Origin: Chryseobacterium sp. ISL-6 | Lineage (GTDB): Bacteria; Bacteroidota; Bacteroidia; Flavobacteriales; Weeksellaceae | Direction of reading: 5' to 3' | Assembly (NCBI RefSeq): GCF_018613715.1 | Contig: NZ_JAGGPT010000006.1 | Coordinates: 186,001 to 250,000 of the forward strand | Length of the DNA: 64,000 bases | Notes under the pieces: model-generated | Seen by the model: only the letters and a program-made list of their open reading frames with translations | What the model was told of the DNA's origin: nothing | Database searches by the model: none | Made by a program: the position numbers and the translations under genes | In this document: positions 34,169-40,505 of the stretch, in pieces | Layout of the letters: each line of letters opens with the position of its first letter | Numbering within the stretch: position 1 is the stretch's first letter

Positions 34169-34369
34169 TTAATCTAGCAATTTAGCTGGCACGTATTTTA
34201 TTACAGCAGGCATAGATCTCATTAACATTGTAAAAGATGCCTTCTTCGATAAATGACCTTGTAATTGTTTTTGATATTGATGCTTTAAGGTTGTTCCTTC
34301 TCCAGCCGCCATCCAATCCATTATTAGATGTATAATTAAATCATATTTTTTATTTGGGGAAAATAGCAT
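34169..34369 (-). CDS. Doubtful short open frame
   Basis: A 66-codon frame on the minus strand (IMDWMAAGEGTTLKHQY, KASFTMLMRSMPAVIKYVP). I do not recognise it. It has no promoter box or strong ribosome-binding context that I can see, and it lies in a stretch that looks decayed. It may be a gene fragment or chance. Confidence 0.2.
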   Translation of the reverse strand: MLFSPNKKYDLIIHLIMDWMAAGEGTTLKHQYQKQLQGHLSKKASFTMLMRSMPAVIKYVPAKLLD

Positions 34370-34506
34370 TTGCCCCGGTTATTTTCCGTGAGCTGCAAGA
34401 TGGCGGATTCAGCTAAACAATGGTTTGTCTATGCTAACAGCAGACATAAAAATATTATAAATTTCTCACATCTATATCTTTGCCGGATTATTATACACCG
34501 AACTTG

Positions 34507-34547
34507 CTGTTATAACTTAATAAACTTTGGCAAACTTATTTCGGTAT
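34507..34547. repeat. Left copy of an imperfect direct repeat
   Basis: CTGTTATAA followed by TTTGGCAAACTTATTTCGGT, at the 3' end of the GlxA-type gene. A second copy, CTGTTATAA then TTTGGCAGACCCATTTCGGT, lies at 37544-37575. Together they flank the GlxA-SRPBCC-DoxX-VOC cluster. Confidence 0.5.
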
Positions 34548-35485
34548 TCGATGGGCGTAAGTCCTGTTATTTTTCTGAAAATATCACGAAAAGCTTTCGT
34601 ATCCGTATATCCTACATCATACATTACTTCAGAAACATTTTTCCGTGATGCTTCAAAAAACTTTTTAGCAGCTTCTATCCGTACCCGCTGCATGTATTCT
34701 ACAGGAGTATTGTTTGTAGCATCTTTAAACCTTCTTTCAAAGGTACGGCGTCCTGTACCGGCATATGCTGCAAGATTTTCAACATTTATTTTCTCTTCAT
34801 AGTGTTCCTCTATAAAATCCTGAACCTTCTTAATCTGTTCATCGGTATGGCTTCTCTGACCACGGAAAATAGCAAACTGCGACTGGTTATCTCTGCTTAT
34901 ATCTAATGCAAAATATTTTGAAATCATAATAGCTGTTTCCCTGTCCGAATATTTTTCTACAAGGTATAGTATCAGGTTCCATAAGCTGCTGGCTCCACCA
35001 CTGCTGTAAATATTATCATGCTCTGTTATAATAGCGCCGTCTTCTACTTCTACCTGCGGATACCTGTTTTTAAACTCATTGATATAGGCCCAATGGGTGG
35101 AACATTTACTGCCGTCAAGAAGACCTGTTTCTGCAAGAAGAAAGGCTCCGACACATAAACTGGCAAGGCTTGTTCCTCCGAAATAAAGCTTCCTGAAATA
35201 AGGAATTGCGTCTGCATTGGCTGCTATACCTTCATCCATAGTCCCAAAGGTAGGAGGAATAATAAGCAGATCCGTATGGGTAACATTCTGAAGTAGCCTG
35301 TTGGTCTTTATCGTATATTCCCCACTATTAGCCGGAACATATTCGTTTAATCCTACATATTCTACTTTAAAGATGGGCTTTTTCCCAAACACGGAAAGAA
35401 ACTCATTGGCCGTATGAAAAGTCCTGAATGCCGGGGTTATGGCTTCTATCGTACCATATTGAGGAACAAAAACTGATATCTGCAT
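34517..35485 (-). CDS. GlxA-type transcriptional regulator (DJ-1/PfpI-like domain plus AraC HTH)
   Basis: A 322-residue regulator. The N-terminal half is a DJ-1/PfpI-like class I glutamine amidotransferase fold (about 1-190; YGTIEAITPAF, DLLIIPPTFG, SLCVGAFLLAETGLLDG, with the Cys of the nucleophile elbow kept). The C-terminal 100 residues are an AraC/XylS double helix-turn-helix (INVENLAAYAGTGRRTFERRFKD; EVMYDVGYTDTKAFRDIFRKITG). The start at 35485 (MQISVFVPQYG) fits the family; an upstream ATG adds 16 residues. It is divergent from the SRPBCC/DoxX/VOC run and is probably that run's regulator. The effector is unknown. Confidence 0.92.
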   Translation of the reverse strand: MQISVFVPQYGTIEAITPAFRTFHTANEFLSVFGKKPIFKVEYVGLNEYVPANSGEYTIKTNRLLQNVTHTDLLIIPPTFGTMDEGIAANADAIPYFRKLYFGGTSLASLCVGAFLLAETGLLDGSKCSTHWAYINEFKNRYPQVEVEDGAIITEHDNIYSSGGASSLWNLILYLVEKYSDRETAIMISKYFALDISRDNQSQFAIFRGQRSHTDEQIKKVQDFIEEHYEEKINVENLAAYAGTGRRTFERRFKDATNNTPVEYMQRVRIEAAKKFFEASRKNVSEVMYDVGYTDTKAFRDIFRKITGLTPIEYRNKFAKVY

Positions 35486-35501
35486 AGCTTTTATTTTGTT
35501 G

Positions 35502-35528
35502 TAAAGATACTTATATTTTTTGTCGCAA
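35502..35528 (-). promoter_or_regulatory. Probable promoter of the GlxA-type gene
   Basis: On the minus strand TTG (35528-35526), a 16-base spacer, then TATCTTTA (35509-35502), one mismatch from TAnnTTTG. It lies 17 bases before the start at 35485. Confidence 0.4.
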
Positions 35529-35618
35529 TCCACCCCTTAAGTTGTCGTTTTTGCAACAGCCCTAATTTTATTATCTGTGCGATCTTTGTCATAACAATAA
35601 CAACAAAAAATTAAAACA

Positions 35619-36044
35619 ATGAAAGAACAAGTAAAAATTAAGGTACAAGCTGAAGTTAATGCTCCTGTGGAAAAAGTATGGAAAATGTGGAATTCGCCGG
35701 AAGATATTATGAACTGGAATTCGGCAGACCCAAGCTGGCATTGTCCGAGTAGTAATAACGATCTTAGAGTAGGAGGTACATTTACAAACAGAATGGAAGC
35801 CAGGGATGGAAGTTTCGGTTTCGATTTCTCCGGTACCTATGATAAGGTGGACCCAAACAGGGAAATAATTTATACCATGTCTGATGGAAGAACAGCTTCT
35901 ACCATCTTCAATGAACAGGACGGAAAAACGTTGGTAACCACAAGCTTTGATCCTGAAACAGAGAATGACCCTGAATTTCAGAAACAAGGCTGGCAGGCTA
36001 TTCTAAATAGTTTTGTAAAATATGCAGAATCATCTAATAATTAG
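35619..36044 (+). CDS. SRPBCC/AHSA1-like domain protein
   Basis: A 141-residue START/SRPBCC-fold protein of the AHSA1-like (activator of Hsp90 ATPase homologue) group. Seen: the opening VQAEVNAPVEKVWKMWNSPEDIMNWN, the beta-sheet GGTFTNRMEARDGSFGFDFSGTYDKVDPNREI and the C-terminal helix KQGWQAILNSFVKYAES. These proteins have a deep hydrophobic pocket, and many are of unknown ligand. It is the first gene divergent from the GlxA-type regulator and is followed after 13 bases by a DoxX-like gene. A GATCTTTG at about 35580 is one mismatch from a -7 box. Confidence 0.88.
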   Translation: MKEQVKIKVQAEVNAPVEKVWKMWNSPEDIMNWNSADPSWHCPSSNNDLRVGGTFTNRMEARDGSFGFDFSGTYDKVDPNREIIYTMSDGRTASTIFNEQDGKTLVTTSFDPETENDPEFQKQGWQAILNSFVKYAESSNN

Positions 36045-36057
36045 TAAATCAGAAAAC

Positions 36058-36483
36058 ATGAAAAAGAATAGAATAATTTTCTGGGCAGCTACCATTGTAC
36101 TGTCCTTATGGGAAGGCGTTATGCCTGCTGCAACATTATTGTTTGCACCGGAATATGTAAATGCGGGAACAAAAGCGCTGGGGTATCCCGACTATTTTGC
36201 TTACGCATTAATTATCAGTAAAATATTAGGAATTGTAGCAATATCTCTTAATAAGATACCGGCTACAATAAAAGAATGGGCTTATGCAGGCCTGGCATTT
36301 AACCTGGTATTTGCATTTATAAGCCACGCATGTGTTGATGGGAATCCGGCATATATGCTTATGCCTCTTATATTTCTGGCTTTGCTGGCAGTTTCTTATC
36401 GCTTCCGGAAATGGAATGTCCGAAAAGAAAACGTATCGGCTTCCGGAGTTGCTTCCTATGATGAAATATCTGCAGCACAATAA
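36058..36483 (+). CDS. DoxX-like family membrane protein
   Basis: A 141-residue protein with four membrane helices of the DoxX-like (DoxX_2) type. Seen: RIIFWAATIVLSLWEGVMPA, GYPDYFAYALIISKILGIVAI and AGLAFNLVFAFISHACVDG. The start at 36058 (MKKNRII) is chosen over an upstream ATG at 36022, which overlaps the previous gene and gives a polar extension. Such proteins often neighbour SRPBCC and AraC-type genes. Function unknown; a link to redox or quinone chemistry is only a guess from other DoxX proteins. Confidence 0.85.
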   Translation: MKKNRIIFWAATIVLSLWEGVMPAATLLFAPEYVNAGTKALGYPDYFAYALIISKILGIVAISLNKIPATIKEWAYAGLAFNLVFAFISHACVDGNPAYMLMPLIFLALLAVSYRFRKWNVRKENVSASGVASYDEISAAQ

Positions 36484-36541
36484 GGCTTCCGATAATGATA
36501 AAAAAAACTGAAATATATTCAAACATCTAAAATCAAACAAA

Positions 36542-36991
36542 ATGACAAATAACAGCGTTTCATTACACAGAATAATCCAGGCTGCTCCGGAAAAAGTTTT
36601 TCGCGCATTTGCCGATGTGACAGCTTATGCCTCCTGGATTCCGCCTTATGGATTTATATGCACTGTACAGCAGGCAGATTTTAAAGAAGGCGGAAAGTTT
36701 AAAATGACTTTCATTAATTTCAGTACCGGTAATGGACATTCTTTTGGTGGTACCTATGCTGAGATCAGAGAAGGACAGTTCCTTAAATATATTGAGCAGT
36801 TTGATAATCCAGCTTTACAGGGAGAAATGACGACTACAGTCTCATTCGGTAAAGTATCGTGTGGAACAGAAATCAGAATTGAACAAACTGGTATTCCAGA
36901 ACAGATACCTGCAGAAATGTGCTATCTGGGCTGGCAGGAATCTCTTGATAAATTAAAAAGGCTTGTTGAACCTGAAATTCCGGATGCTTAA
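36542..36991 (+). CDS. SRPBCC family protein (second in cluster)
   Basis: A 149-residue SRPBCC-fold protein of the AHSA1-like group (IIQAAPEKVFRAFADVTAYASWIPPYGF; GGKFKMTFINFSTGNGHSFGGTY; terminal helix YLGWQESLDKLKRLVE). It is only distantly similar to the other SRPBCC protein of the cluster, so the pair is not a recent duplication. The gene follows the DoxX-like gene by 58 bases and precedes the VOC gene by nine. Ligand and function are unknown. Confidence 0.87.
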   Translation: MTNNSVSLHRIIQAAPEKVFRAFADVTAYASWIPPYGFICTVQQADFKEGGKFKMTFINFSTGNGHSFGGTYAEIREGQFLKYIEQFDNPALQGEMTTTVSFGKVSCGTEIRIEQTGIPEQIPAEMCYLGWQESLDKLKRLVEPEIPDA

Positions 36992-37000
36992 TGTAACTAC

Positions 37001-37411
37001 ATGCTTAAACAACAATATAAATCTGCAAAATTCGGAATATTCATAACGCTGGCAGGAAATTGTAAAGAAGCATTTACTTTTTACCAATCATGCTTTGGAG
37101 GCGAACTTTTTTTTGAAATATTGGAAATACCTCTAAATCAATACCTCAATAAACCTGTGATTAGTGGTTCTCTAATTTCTGAACGCATCGTTCTTCATGG
37201 TTCCGACCTGGTTCATGATGAAGGATATCAAATTGGTAATCACCTTGCAATTTATTTCCCTTGCCGGAATTCATCCGAACGGTTTAGGTTCATCATACAG
37301 CTCAGCGGGAATATAGCAGATTCTTCTCTGGAGTTGAAAAAGCAAAGGCTCATCGAAATAACCGATATTTTTGGGGTTCGGTGGATATTGGGATTGGCTC
37401 ACGAAAAGTAA
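37001..37411 (+). CDS. VOC/PhnB-like family protein
   Basis: A 136-residue protein of the vicinal-oxygen-chelate fold, PhnB/glyoxalase-like. Seen: FITLAGNCKEAFTFYQSCFGGELFFEI, VLHGSDLV and the closing DIFGVRWILGLAH. Metal-binding residues of true glyoxalases are not evident, as in most PhnB-like proteins. It ends the SRPBCC-DoxX-SRPBCC-VOC run, just ahead of a terminator. Its function is unknown, and the name PhnB should not be taken as a role in phosphonate use. Confidence 0.83.
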   Translation: MLKQQYKSAKFGIFITLAGNCKEAFTFYQSCFGGELFFEILEIPLNQYLNKPVISGSLISERIVLHGSDLVHDEGYQIGNHLAIYFPCRNSSERFRFIIQLSGNIADSSLELKKQRLIEITDIFGVRWILGLAHEK

Positions 37412-37426
37412 AAAAAGACTTAAGGA

Positions 37427-37464
37427 TAAAAACTATCAAAATTAAATTTTTGATAGTTTTATTT
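37427..37464 (+). terminator. Terminator of the SRPBCC/VOC run
   Basis: AAAACTATCAAAA (37427-37439) pairs with TTTTGATAGTTTT (37448-37460), perfect 13-bp arms. Confidence 0.75.
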
Positions 37465-37543
37465 ATAAATAGGATTTACATCTCCTGTATTTTATTTTTC
37501 TTTATCCTGTTGTAAAGGTTCGTCGGACTGGGGTTATAGCATT

Positions 37544-37590
37544 CTGTTATAAATTTTTGGCAGACCCATTTCGGTTTGAAGCCAAAGAAG
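37544..37590 (-). pseudogene. Right repeat copy: relic of an AraC-type gene end
   Basis: The sequence on the minus strand reads in one frame NRNGSAKNL then stop, close to the last residues of the GlxA-type regulator (YRNKFAKVY then stop), and the downstream bases TTATAACAG also match. Only the tail is left. With the copy at 34507-34547 it forms direct repeats around the cluster. Confidence 0.4.
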
Positions 37591-37632
37591 CCATTAAATT
37601 AAGAACAATAGAATTAACAAAACCCTTAAAAC

Positions 37633-37665
37633 CAAAAAATCCTCTGCAACAAAGTTACAGAGGAT
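37633..37665 (-). terminator. Terminator of the downstream tRNA operon
   Basis: On the minus strand an 8-bp stem (ATCCTCTG/CAGAGGAT, extended by three more pairs after a mismatch) is followed by a T-run. It sits directly after the tRNA-Leu(UAA) at 37670-37753. Confidence 0.8.
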
Positions 37666-37669
37666 CTTG

Positions 37670-37753
37670 TACCCCAGACGGGACTTGAACCCGTACGTCC
37701 TTACGGACACAGGATTTTAAGTCCTGCGTGTCTACCAGTTCCACCACCAGGGC
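37670..37753 (-). tRNA. tRNA-Leu (UAA), copy 1
   Basis: 84 bases. Acceptor GCCCTGG pairs with CTGGGGT; anticodon loop CTTAAAA gives anticodon UAA; long variable arm GTCCGTAAGGAC; T-arm ACGGG-TTCAAGT-CCCGT. The 3' CCA is not encoded. It differs from copy 2 at five positions that keep the stems paired. Confidence 0.97.
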
Positions 37754-37762
37754 ATGGAGTGG

Positions 37763-37835
37763 AGCGAAAAACGGGATTCGAACCCGCGACCCCAACCTTG
37801 GCAAGGTTGTGCTCTACCAGCTGAGCTATTTTCGC
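37763..37835 (-). tRNA. tRNA-Gly (GCC), copy 1
   Basis: 73 bases. Acceptor GCGAAAA with TTTTCGC; anticodon loop TTGCCAA gives GCC; T-loop GTTCGAATCCC. In this copy CCA follows the discriminator base, while the copy at 38149 has CTA. Confidence 0.97.
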
Positions 37836-37844
37836 AAAACGTAG

Positions 37845-37926
37845 TGCGGATGAAGGGACTCGAACCCCCACGCCTCACGGCACCAGATCCTAAGTCTGGC
37901 GTGGCTACCAATTACACCACATCCGC
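37845..37926 (-). tRNA. tRNA-Leu (UAG), copy 1
   Basis: 82 bases. Acceptor GCGGATG with CATCCGC; anticodon loop CTTAGGA gives UAG; long variable arm of class II tRNA. Identical to the copy at 38231-38312. CCA is not encoded. Confidence 0.97.
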
Positions 37927-37972
37927 TGGTTTTGTTGATCTCTATTAATAGAGATAACCGGCTTTCTTATCA

Positions 37973-37980
37973 CAAATATA
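37973..37980 (-). promoter_or_regulatory. -7 box of the downstream tRNA operon
   Basis: TATATTTG on the minus strand, a perfect -7 match, 46 bases before the tRNA-Leu(UAG) of copy 1. It means that the downstream copy may be transcribed on its own. A standard TTG is not seen. Confidence 0.5.
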
Positions 37981-38010
37981 AGAAATCAATTTTAAAAAAT
38001 AATCATCTTA

Positions 38011-38050
38011 AAAAACAAAAAAAATCCTCCGTAACTAAGTTACAGAGGAT
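38011..38050 (-). terminator. Terminator of the upstream tRNA operon
   Basis: On the minus strand ATCCTC/GAGGAT and GTAAC/GTTAC stems around a TAA loop with one mismatch, followed by a T-rich run. It is the counterpart of the hairpin at 37633. Confidence 0.75.
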
Positions 38051-38055
38051 TTTAG

Positions 38056-38139
38056 TACCCCGGGCGGGACTTGAACCCGCACGTTCTTACGAACACAGGA
38101 TTTTAAGTCCTGCGTGTCTACCAGTTCCACCACCAGGGC
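38056..38139 (-). tRNA. tRNA-Leu (UAA), copy 2
   Basis: 84 bases, anticodon loop CTTAAAA (UAA). Variable arm GTTCGTAAGAAC and T-stem GCGGG/CCCGC carry changes on both strands compared with copy 1, so pairing is kept. CCA is not encoded. Confidence 0.97.
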
Positions 38140-38148
38140 ATGAAGTAG

Positions 38149-38221
38149 AGCGAAAAACGGGACTCGAACCCGCGACCCCAACCTTGGCAAGGTTGTGCTC
38201 TACCAGCTGAGCTATTTTCGC
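38149..38221 (-). tRNA. tRNA-Gly (GCC), copy 2
   Basis: 73 bases, anticodon GCC. One T-loop base differs from copy 1 (GTTCGAGTCCC). CTA instead of CCA follows the discriminator base. Confidence 0.97.
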
Positions 38222-38230
38222 AAAACGTAG

Positions 38231-38312
38231 TGCGGATGAAGGGACTCGAACCCCCACGCCTCACGGCACCAGATCCTAAGTCTGGCGTGGCTACCAATTA
38301 CACCACATCCGC
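38231..38312 (-). tRNA. tRNA-Leu (UAG), copy 2
   Basis: 82 bases, anticodon UAG, identical to copy 1. It is the first tRNA of the upstream operon. Confidence 0.97.
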
Positions 38313-38362
38313 ATTGTTTTGTTAAGATATATTTTAAAGATCTTCTCTCGTTTTTGTGAGTG

Positions 38363-38392
38363 CAAATATAGGGCAATTTTCTTTAATTGCAA
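38363..38392 (-). promoter_or_regulatory. Promoter of the upstream tRNA operon
   Basis: On the minus strand TTG (38392-38390), a 19-base spacer, then TATATTTG (38370-38363). This is the best promoter match in the window. The leader to the first tRNA is about 45 bases. Confidence 0.8.
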
Positions 38393-38490
38393 GAGTTTTC
38401 AAAAAAAAATTAAAATTTCGGCATTTTTTTTTCCTGACCCCAAATATTACATTTCATTTTCTTACTTTTACATCGTTAATTATATACGAT

Positions 38491-38868
38491 ATGGAATTAC
38501 AAGGAACGGTAAAGAAACTTTTTGATGCTCAGACATTTGCGAGTGGATTTCAAAAGAGAGAAATGGTTATTTTAACTCAGGAACAGTATCCACAGCCGAT
38601 AAACATAGAATTTTTGTCTGATAAGATCAGTTTATTAGATAACCTTAAAGAAGGAGAAAATGTAAAGGTGGGAATCAACATCAGAGGAAGAGAATGGACG
38701 TCTCCACAAGGGGAAACTAAATATTTCAACTCTATTACAGGTTGGAAAATAGAAAAAGTAATGGATAATGGATCTGAGCCAACTCAGGCTAGTCCATCAC
38801 AATCTGCTTCTCCGGTTTCAAATGAGAATCCATTTGCAGGAGATGAGGATGATGATTTACCTTTTTAA
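38491..38868 (+). CDS. DUF3127 domain protein with SSB-like acidic tail
   Basis: A 125-residue protein of the DUF3127 family. Seen: the domain MELQGTVKKLFDAQTF...GFQKREMVI, then beta-rich segments with GRE and TKYFNSITGWKIEKV (about 1-90), which look like an OB fold, a Ser/Pro/Gln-rich linker, and the C-terminus AGDEDDDLPF. That ending is very close to the DDDIPF tip by which SSB recruits partners. A single-strand nucleic-acid-binding role is inferred, not known. The start at 38491 is chosen because the conserved domain begins there; a longer open frame upstream runs into the tRNA promoter. Confidence 0.88.
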   Translation: MELQGTVKKLFDAQTFASGFQKREMVILTQEQYPQPINIEFLSDKISLLDNLKEGENVKVGINIRGREWTSPQGETKYFNSITGWKIEKVMDNGSEPTQASPSQSASPVSNENPFAGDEDDDLPF

Positions 38869-38892
38869 TTAAGATACAACGATTAAAAATAC

Positions 38893-38922
38893 AAAATCCT
38901 GCTTTTTAAGTGGGATTTTTTT
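38893..38922 (+). terminator. Terminator of the DUF3127 gene
   Basis: AATCCTGCTT/AAGTGGGATT stem with two wobbles and a long T-run; the same hairpin family as at 33824. It ends nine bases before the aat start codon. Confidence 0.8.
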
Positions 38923-38930
38923 TCCTCAAC

Positions 38931-39572
38931 ATGGTTCGATTAGACAAAAACGAGATTTCATTTCCTGATCCGGAACTTTATGACGGGCATGAAGGAGTTA
39001 TAGCTTTTGGGGGTGATCTATCAGTAGACAGGATTTGGTTTGCTTATCAGTTGGGTATTTTTCCCTGGTACAATCCCGGGGAAGAGATTCTTTGGTGGAG
39101 TCCTGATCCGCGTTTTGTTTTATTTCCTAATGAATTAAAGGTTTCCAAATCGATGCGGAAAATACTCAACAGGGGTGTTTTCACATTTACTGAAAACAAG
39201 GATTTCAGGGGCGTGATCAAAAACTGCCAGGAAATAAGCAGAAGTGGCCAGTCGGGTACCTGGCTTTCTGATGAACTCATGGAATCGTTTATTAAACTTC
39301 ACGAATATGGATTAGCAAAAAGCATCGAGGTGTGGAAAGATGAAGAATTGGTGGGTGGTTTTTATGGTCTTCAGATCGGGAATGTCTTTTGTGGCGAGAG
39401 CATGTTTGCGAAAGTAAGCAATGCTTCTAAAGCCGGTTTTATTCATTTTGTAGAAACCTACAAAGATCAGCTGGACCTTGTAGACTGCCAGTCTCATACC
39501 GAGCATCTGGAAAGTCTGGGAGCAAGGATGATTCCTAAAAAACAATTTTTACACCACTTACACAAAAAATAA
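38931..39572 (+). CDS. aat: Leucyl/phenylalanyl-tRNA--protein transferase
   Basis: A 213-residue Aat enzyme, which adds Leu or Phe from tRNA to N-terminal basic residues and marks proteins for ClpS/ClpAP degradation. Seen: FPDPELYDGHEGVIAFGGDL, LGIFPWYNPGEEILWWSPDPR, GTWLSDELMESFIKLHEYGLAKSIE (shown in part by TWLSDELMESF), VGGFYGLQIGNVFCGESMFA and DCQSHTEHLESLGA, all standard. The start at 38931 is used because upstream codons would run into the terminator hairpin. The stop overlaps the start of the EamA gene by one base, so the two are coupled. Confidence 0.96.
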   Translation: MVRLDKNEISFPDPELYDGHEGVIAFGGDLSVDRIWFAYQLGIFPWYNPGEEILWWSPDPRFVLFPNELKVSKSMRKILNRGVFTFTENKDFRGVIKNCQEISRSGQSGTWLSDELMESFIKLHEYGLAKSIEVWKDEELVGGFYGLQIGNVFCGESMFAKVSNASKAGFIHFVETYKDQLDLVDCQSHTEHLESLGARMIPKKQFLHHLHKK

Positions 39573-40456
39573 TGAAAGCAGAAAAAGAGAAATGGATTCT
39601 TTTAATTGTACTCACCCTTATTTGGGGATCCTCTTTTATTTTAATAAAAAAATCTTTAGAACATTATAATCCCTATCAGGTAGGAGCCCTTCGGGTTCTT
39701 ATTGCAGGAATTATATTACTTCCGGTCGCGATTTCCAAATATAAATTGTTCCCGAAAAAACACTTGAAGTGGCTTATTTTAGCCGCAATCACCGGAAATT
39801 TCATTCCGATGTTCCTCTTCCCTATTGCGGAAACAGAAGTGAGCAGCAGTATTGCCGGGATCATCAATTCCATGATGCCTATTTTCGTGATTATTGTAGG
39901 GGCGCTGATATGGAAGTTCGATACGACAAAACAACAGATTATTGGCGTCTGTATTAGCTTTGCAGGAGTTTGTCTGCTGGCTTTCGGAGGTGATGACGAA
40001 GGAAAGTTTAAACTCATTCCTATCTTATTGCTTCTATTGGCCACCTTATGTTATGCAATAAGCACAACGACGGTGAAATCCAAACTTATGGAATTGTCTT
40101 CCGTTATTTTATCATCATTCGTATTCTCTTTCGTATTGTTTTTCCCTTCTATAATTGCTTTGGCATTAACCGGATTCTTTTCGGAATTTAGTTTTTCAGA
40201 AGATAATATGATGGGTCTTATGTTTGTAGGATTACTTTCCGTATTCGGAACTGGTCTGGCTATGACGATGAATTACAGACTACTGAAAGTATCTTCTCCT
40301 CTTTTTGCCTCTACGGTAACTTTATTGATGCCTATTGTTGCGATCATCTGGGGAATTTTAGATGGCGAATCTTTAACCTTTTTACAATTTGTAGGTGCAG
40401 CCATCATTATTGGAGGCTTGATCTTTTTAAGAACGAAACCCACTATAAAAAAATAA
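39572..40456 (+). CDS. EamA/DMT-family transporter
   Basis: A 294-residue inner-membrane protein with ten helices in two EamA repeats. Seen: LTLIWGSSFILIKKSLE at the first helix, RVLIAGIILLPVA, and the second repeat ending GAAIIIGGLIFL. These drug/metabolite carriers export amino acids, metabolites or drugs; the substrate here is unknown. It overlaps the aat stop by one base (TAATG arrangement), so both are translated from one message. A strong terminator follows. Confidence 0.92.
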   Translation: MKAEKEKWILLIVLTLIWGSSFILIKKSLEHYNPYQVGALRVLIAGIILLPVAISKYKLFPKKHLKWLILAAITGNFIPMFLFPIAETEVSSSIAGIINSMMPIFVIIVGALIWKFDTTKQQIIGVCISFAGVCLLAFGGDDEGKFKLIPILLLLLATLCYAISTTTVKSKLMELSSVILSSFVFSFVLFFPSIIALALTGFFSEFSFSEDNMMGLMFVGLLSVFGTGLAMTMNYRLLKVSSPLFASTVTLLMPIVAIIWGILDGESLTFLQFVGAAIIIGGLIFLRTKPTIKK

Positions 40457-40480
40457 ATCCTGCATTACTGCAGGATTTTT
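40456..40480 (+). terminator. Terminator of the aat-EamA operon
   Basis: AATCCTGCA (40456-40464) and TGCAGGATT (40469-40477), perfect 9-bp arms and a TTAC loop, followed by T-run. Confidence 0.85.
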
Positions 40481-40505
40481 ATTTTAAATAATCATTTACT
40501 GATTG

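Larger units (their letters stand above)
33794..34516. other. Spacer with two terminators and no clear gene
   Basis: This 723-base stretch contains the XRE terminator (33824-33849), a second hairpin (33961-33985) and a doubtful 66-codon frame on the minus strand (34169-34369, listed separately). The segment 34020-34165 and the segment 34370-34506 show nothing I can support. It may hold decayed sequence between the relic region and the GlxA cluster. Confidence 0.4.

Noticed and set aside
37001..37411. PhnB-like gene as part of the phosphonate locus
   Set aside because: The name is historical; the gene is over 13 kb away in an SRPBCC/DoxX cluster and VOC proteins of this type have no proven phosphonate role.
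37515..37540. Possible attachment site resembling the tRNA-Leu 3' end (GACTGGGGTTA)
   Set aside because: The similarity is short and broken, and no integrase gene is seen nearby.
37754..38210. Open frames across the tRNA region with motifs such as RDSNPRPQPW and GLEPPRLTAP
   Set aside because: These are the well-known false proteins read from the strand opposite tRNA genes; six clear tRNAs explain the sequence.
37633..38392. 386-base tandem repeat as CRISPR or transposon
   Set aside because: The repeat unit is a tRNA operon with promoter and terminator; there are no short regular repeats with spacers and no transposase.
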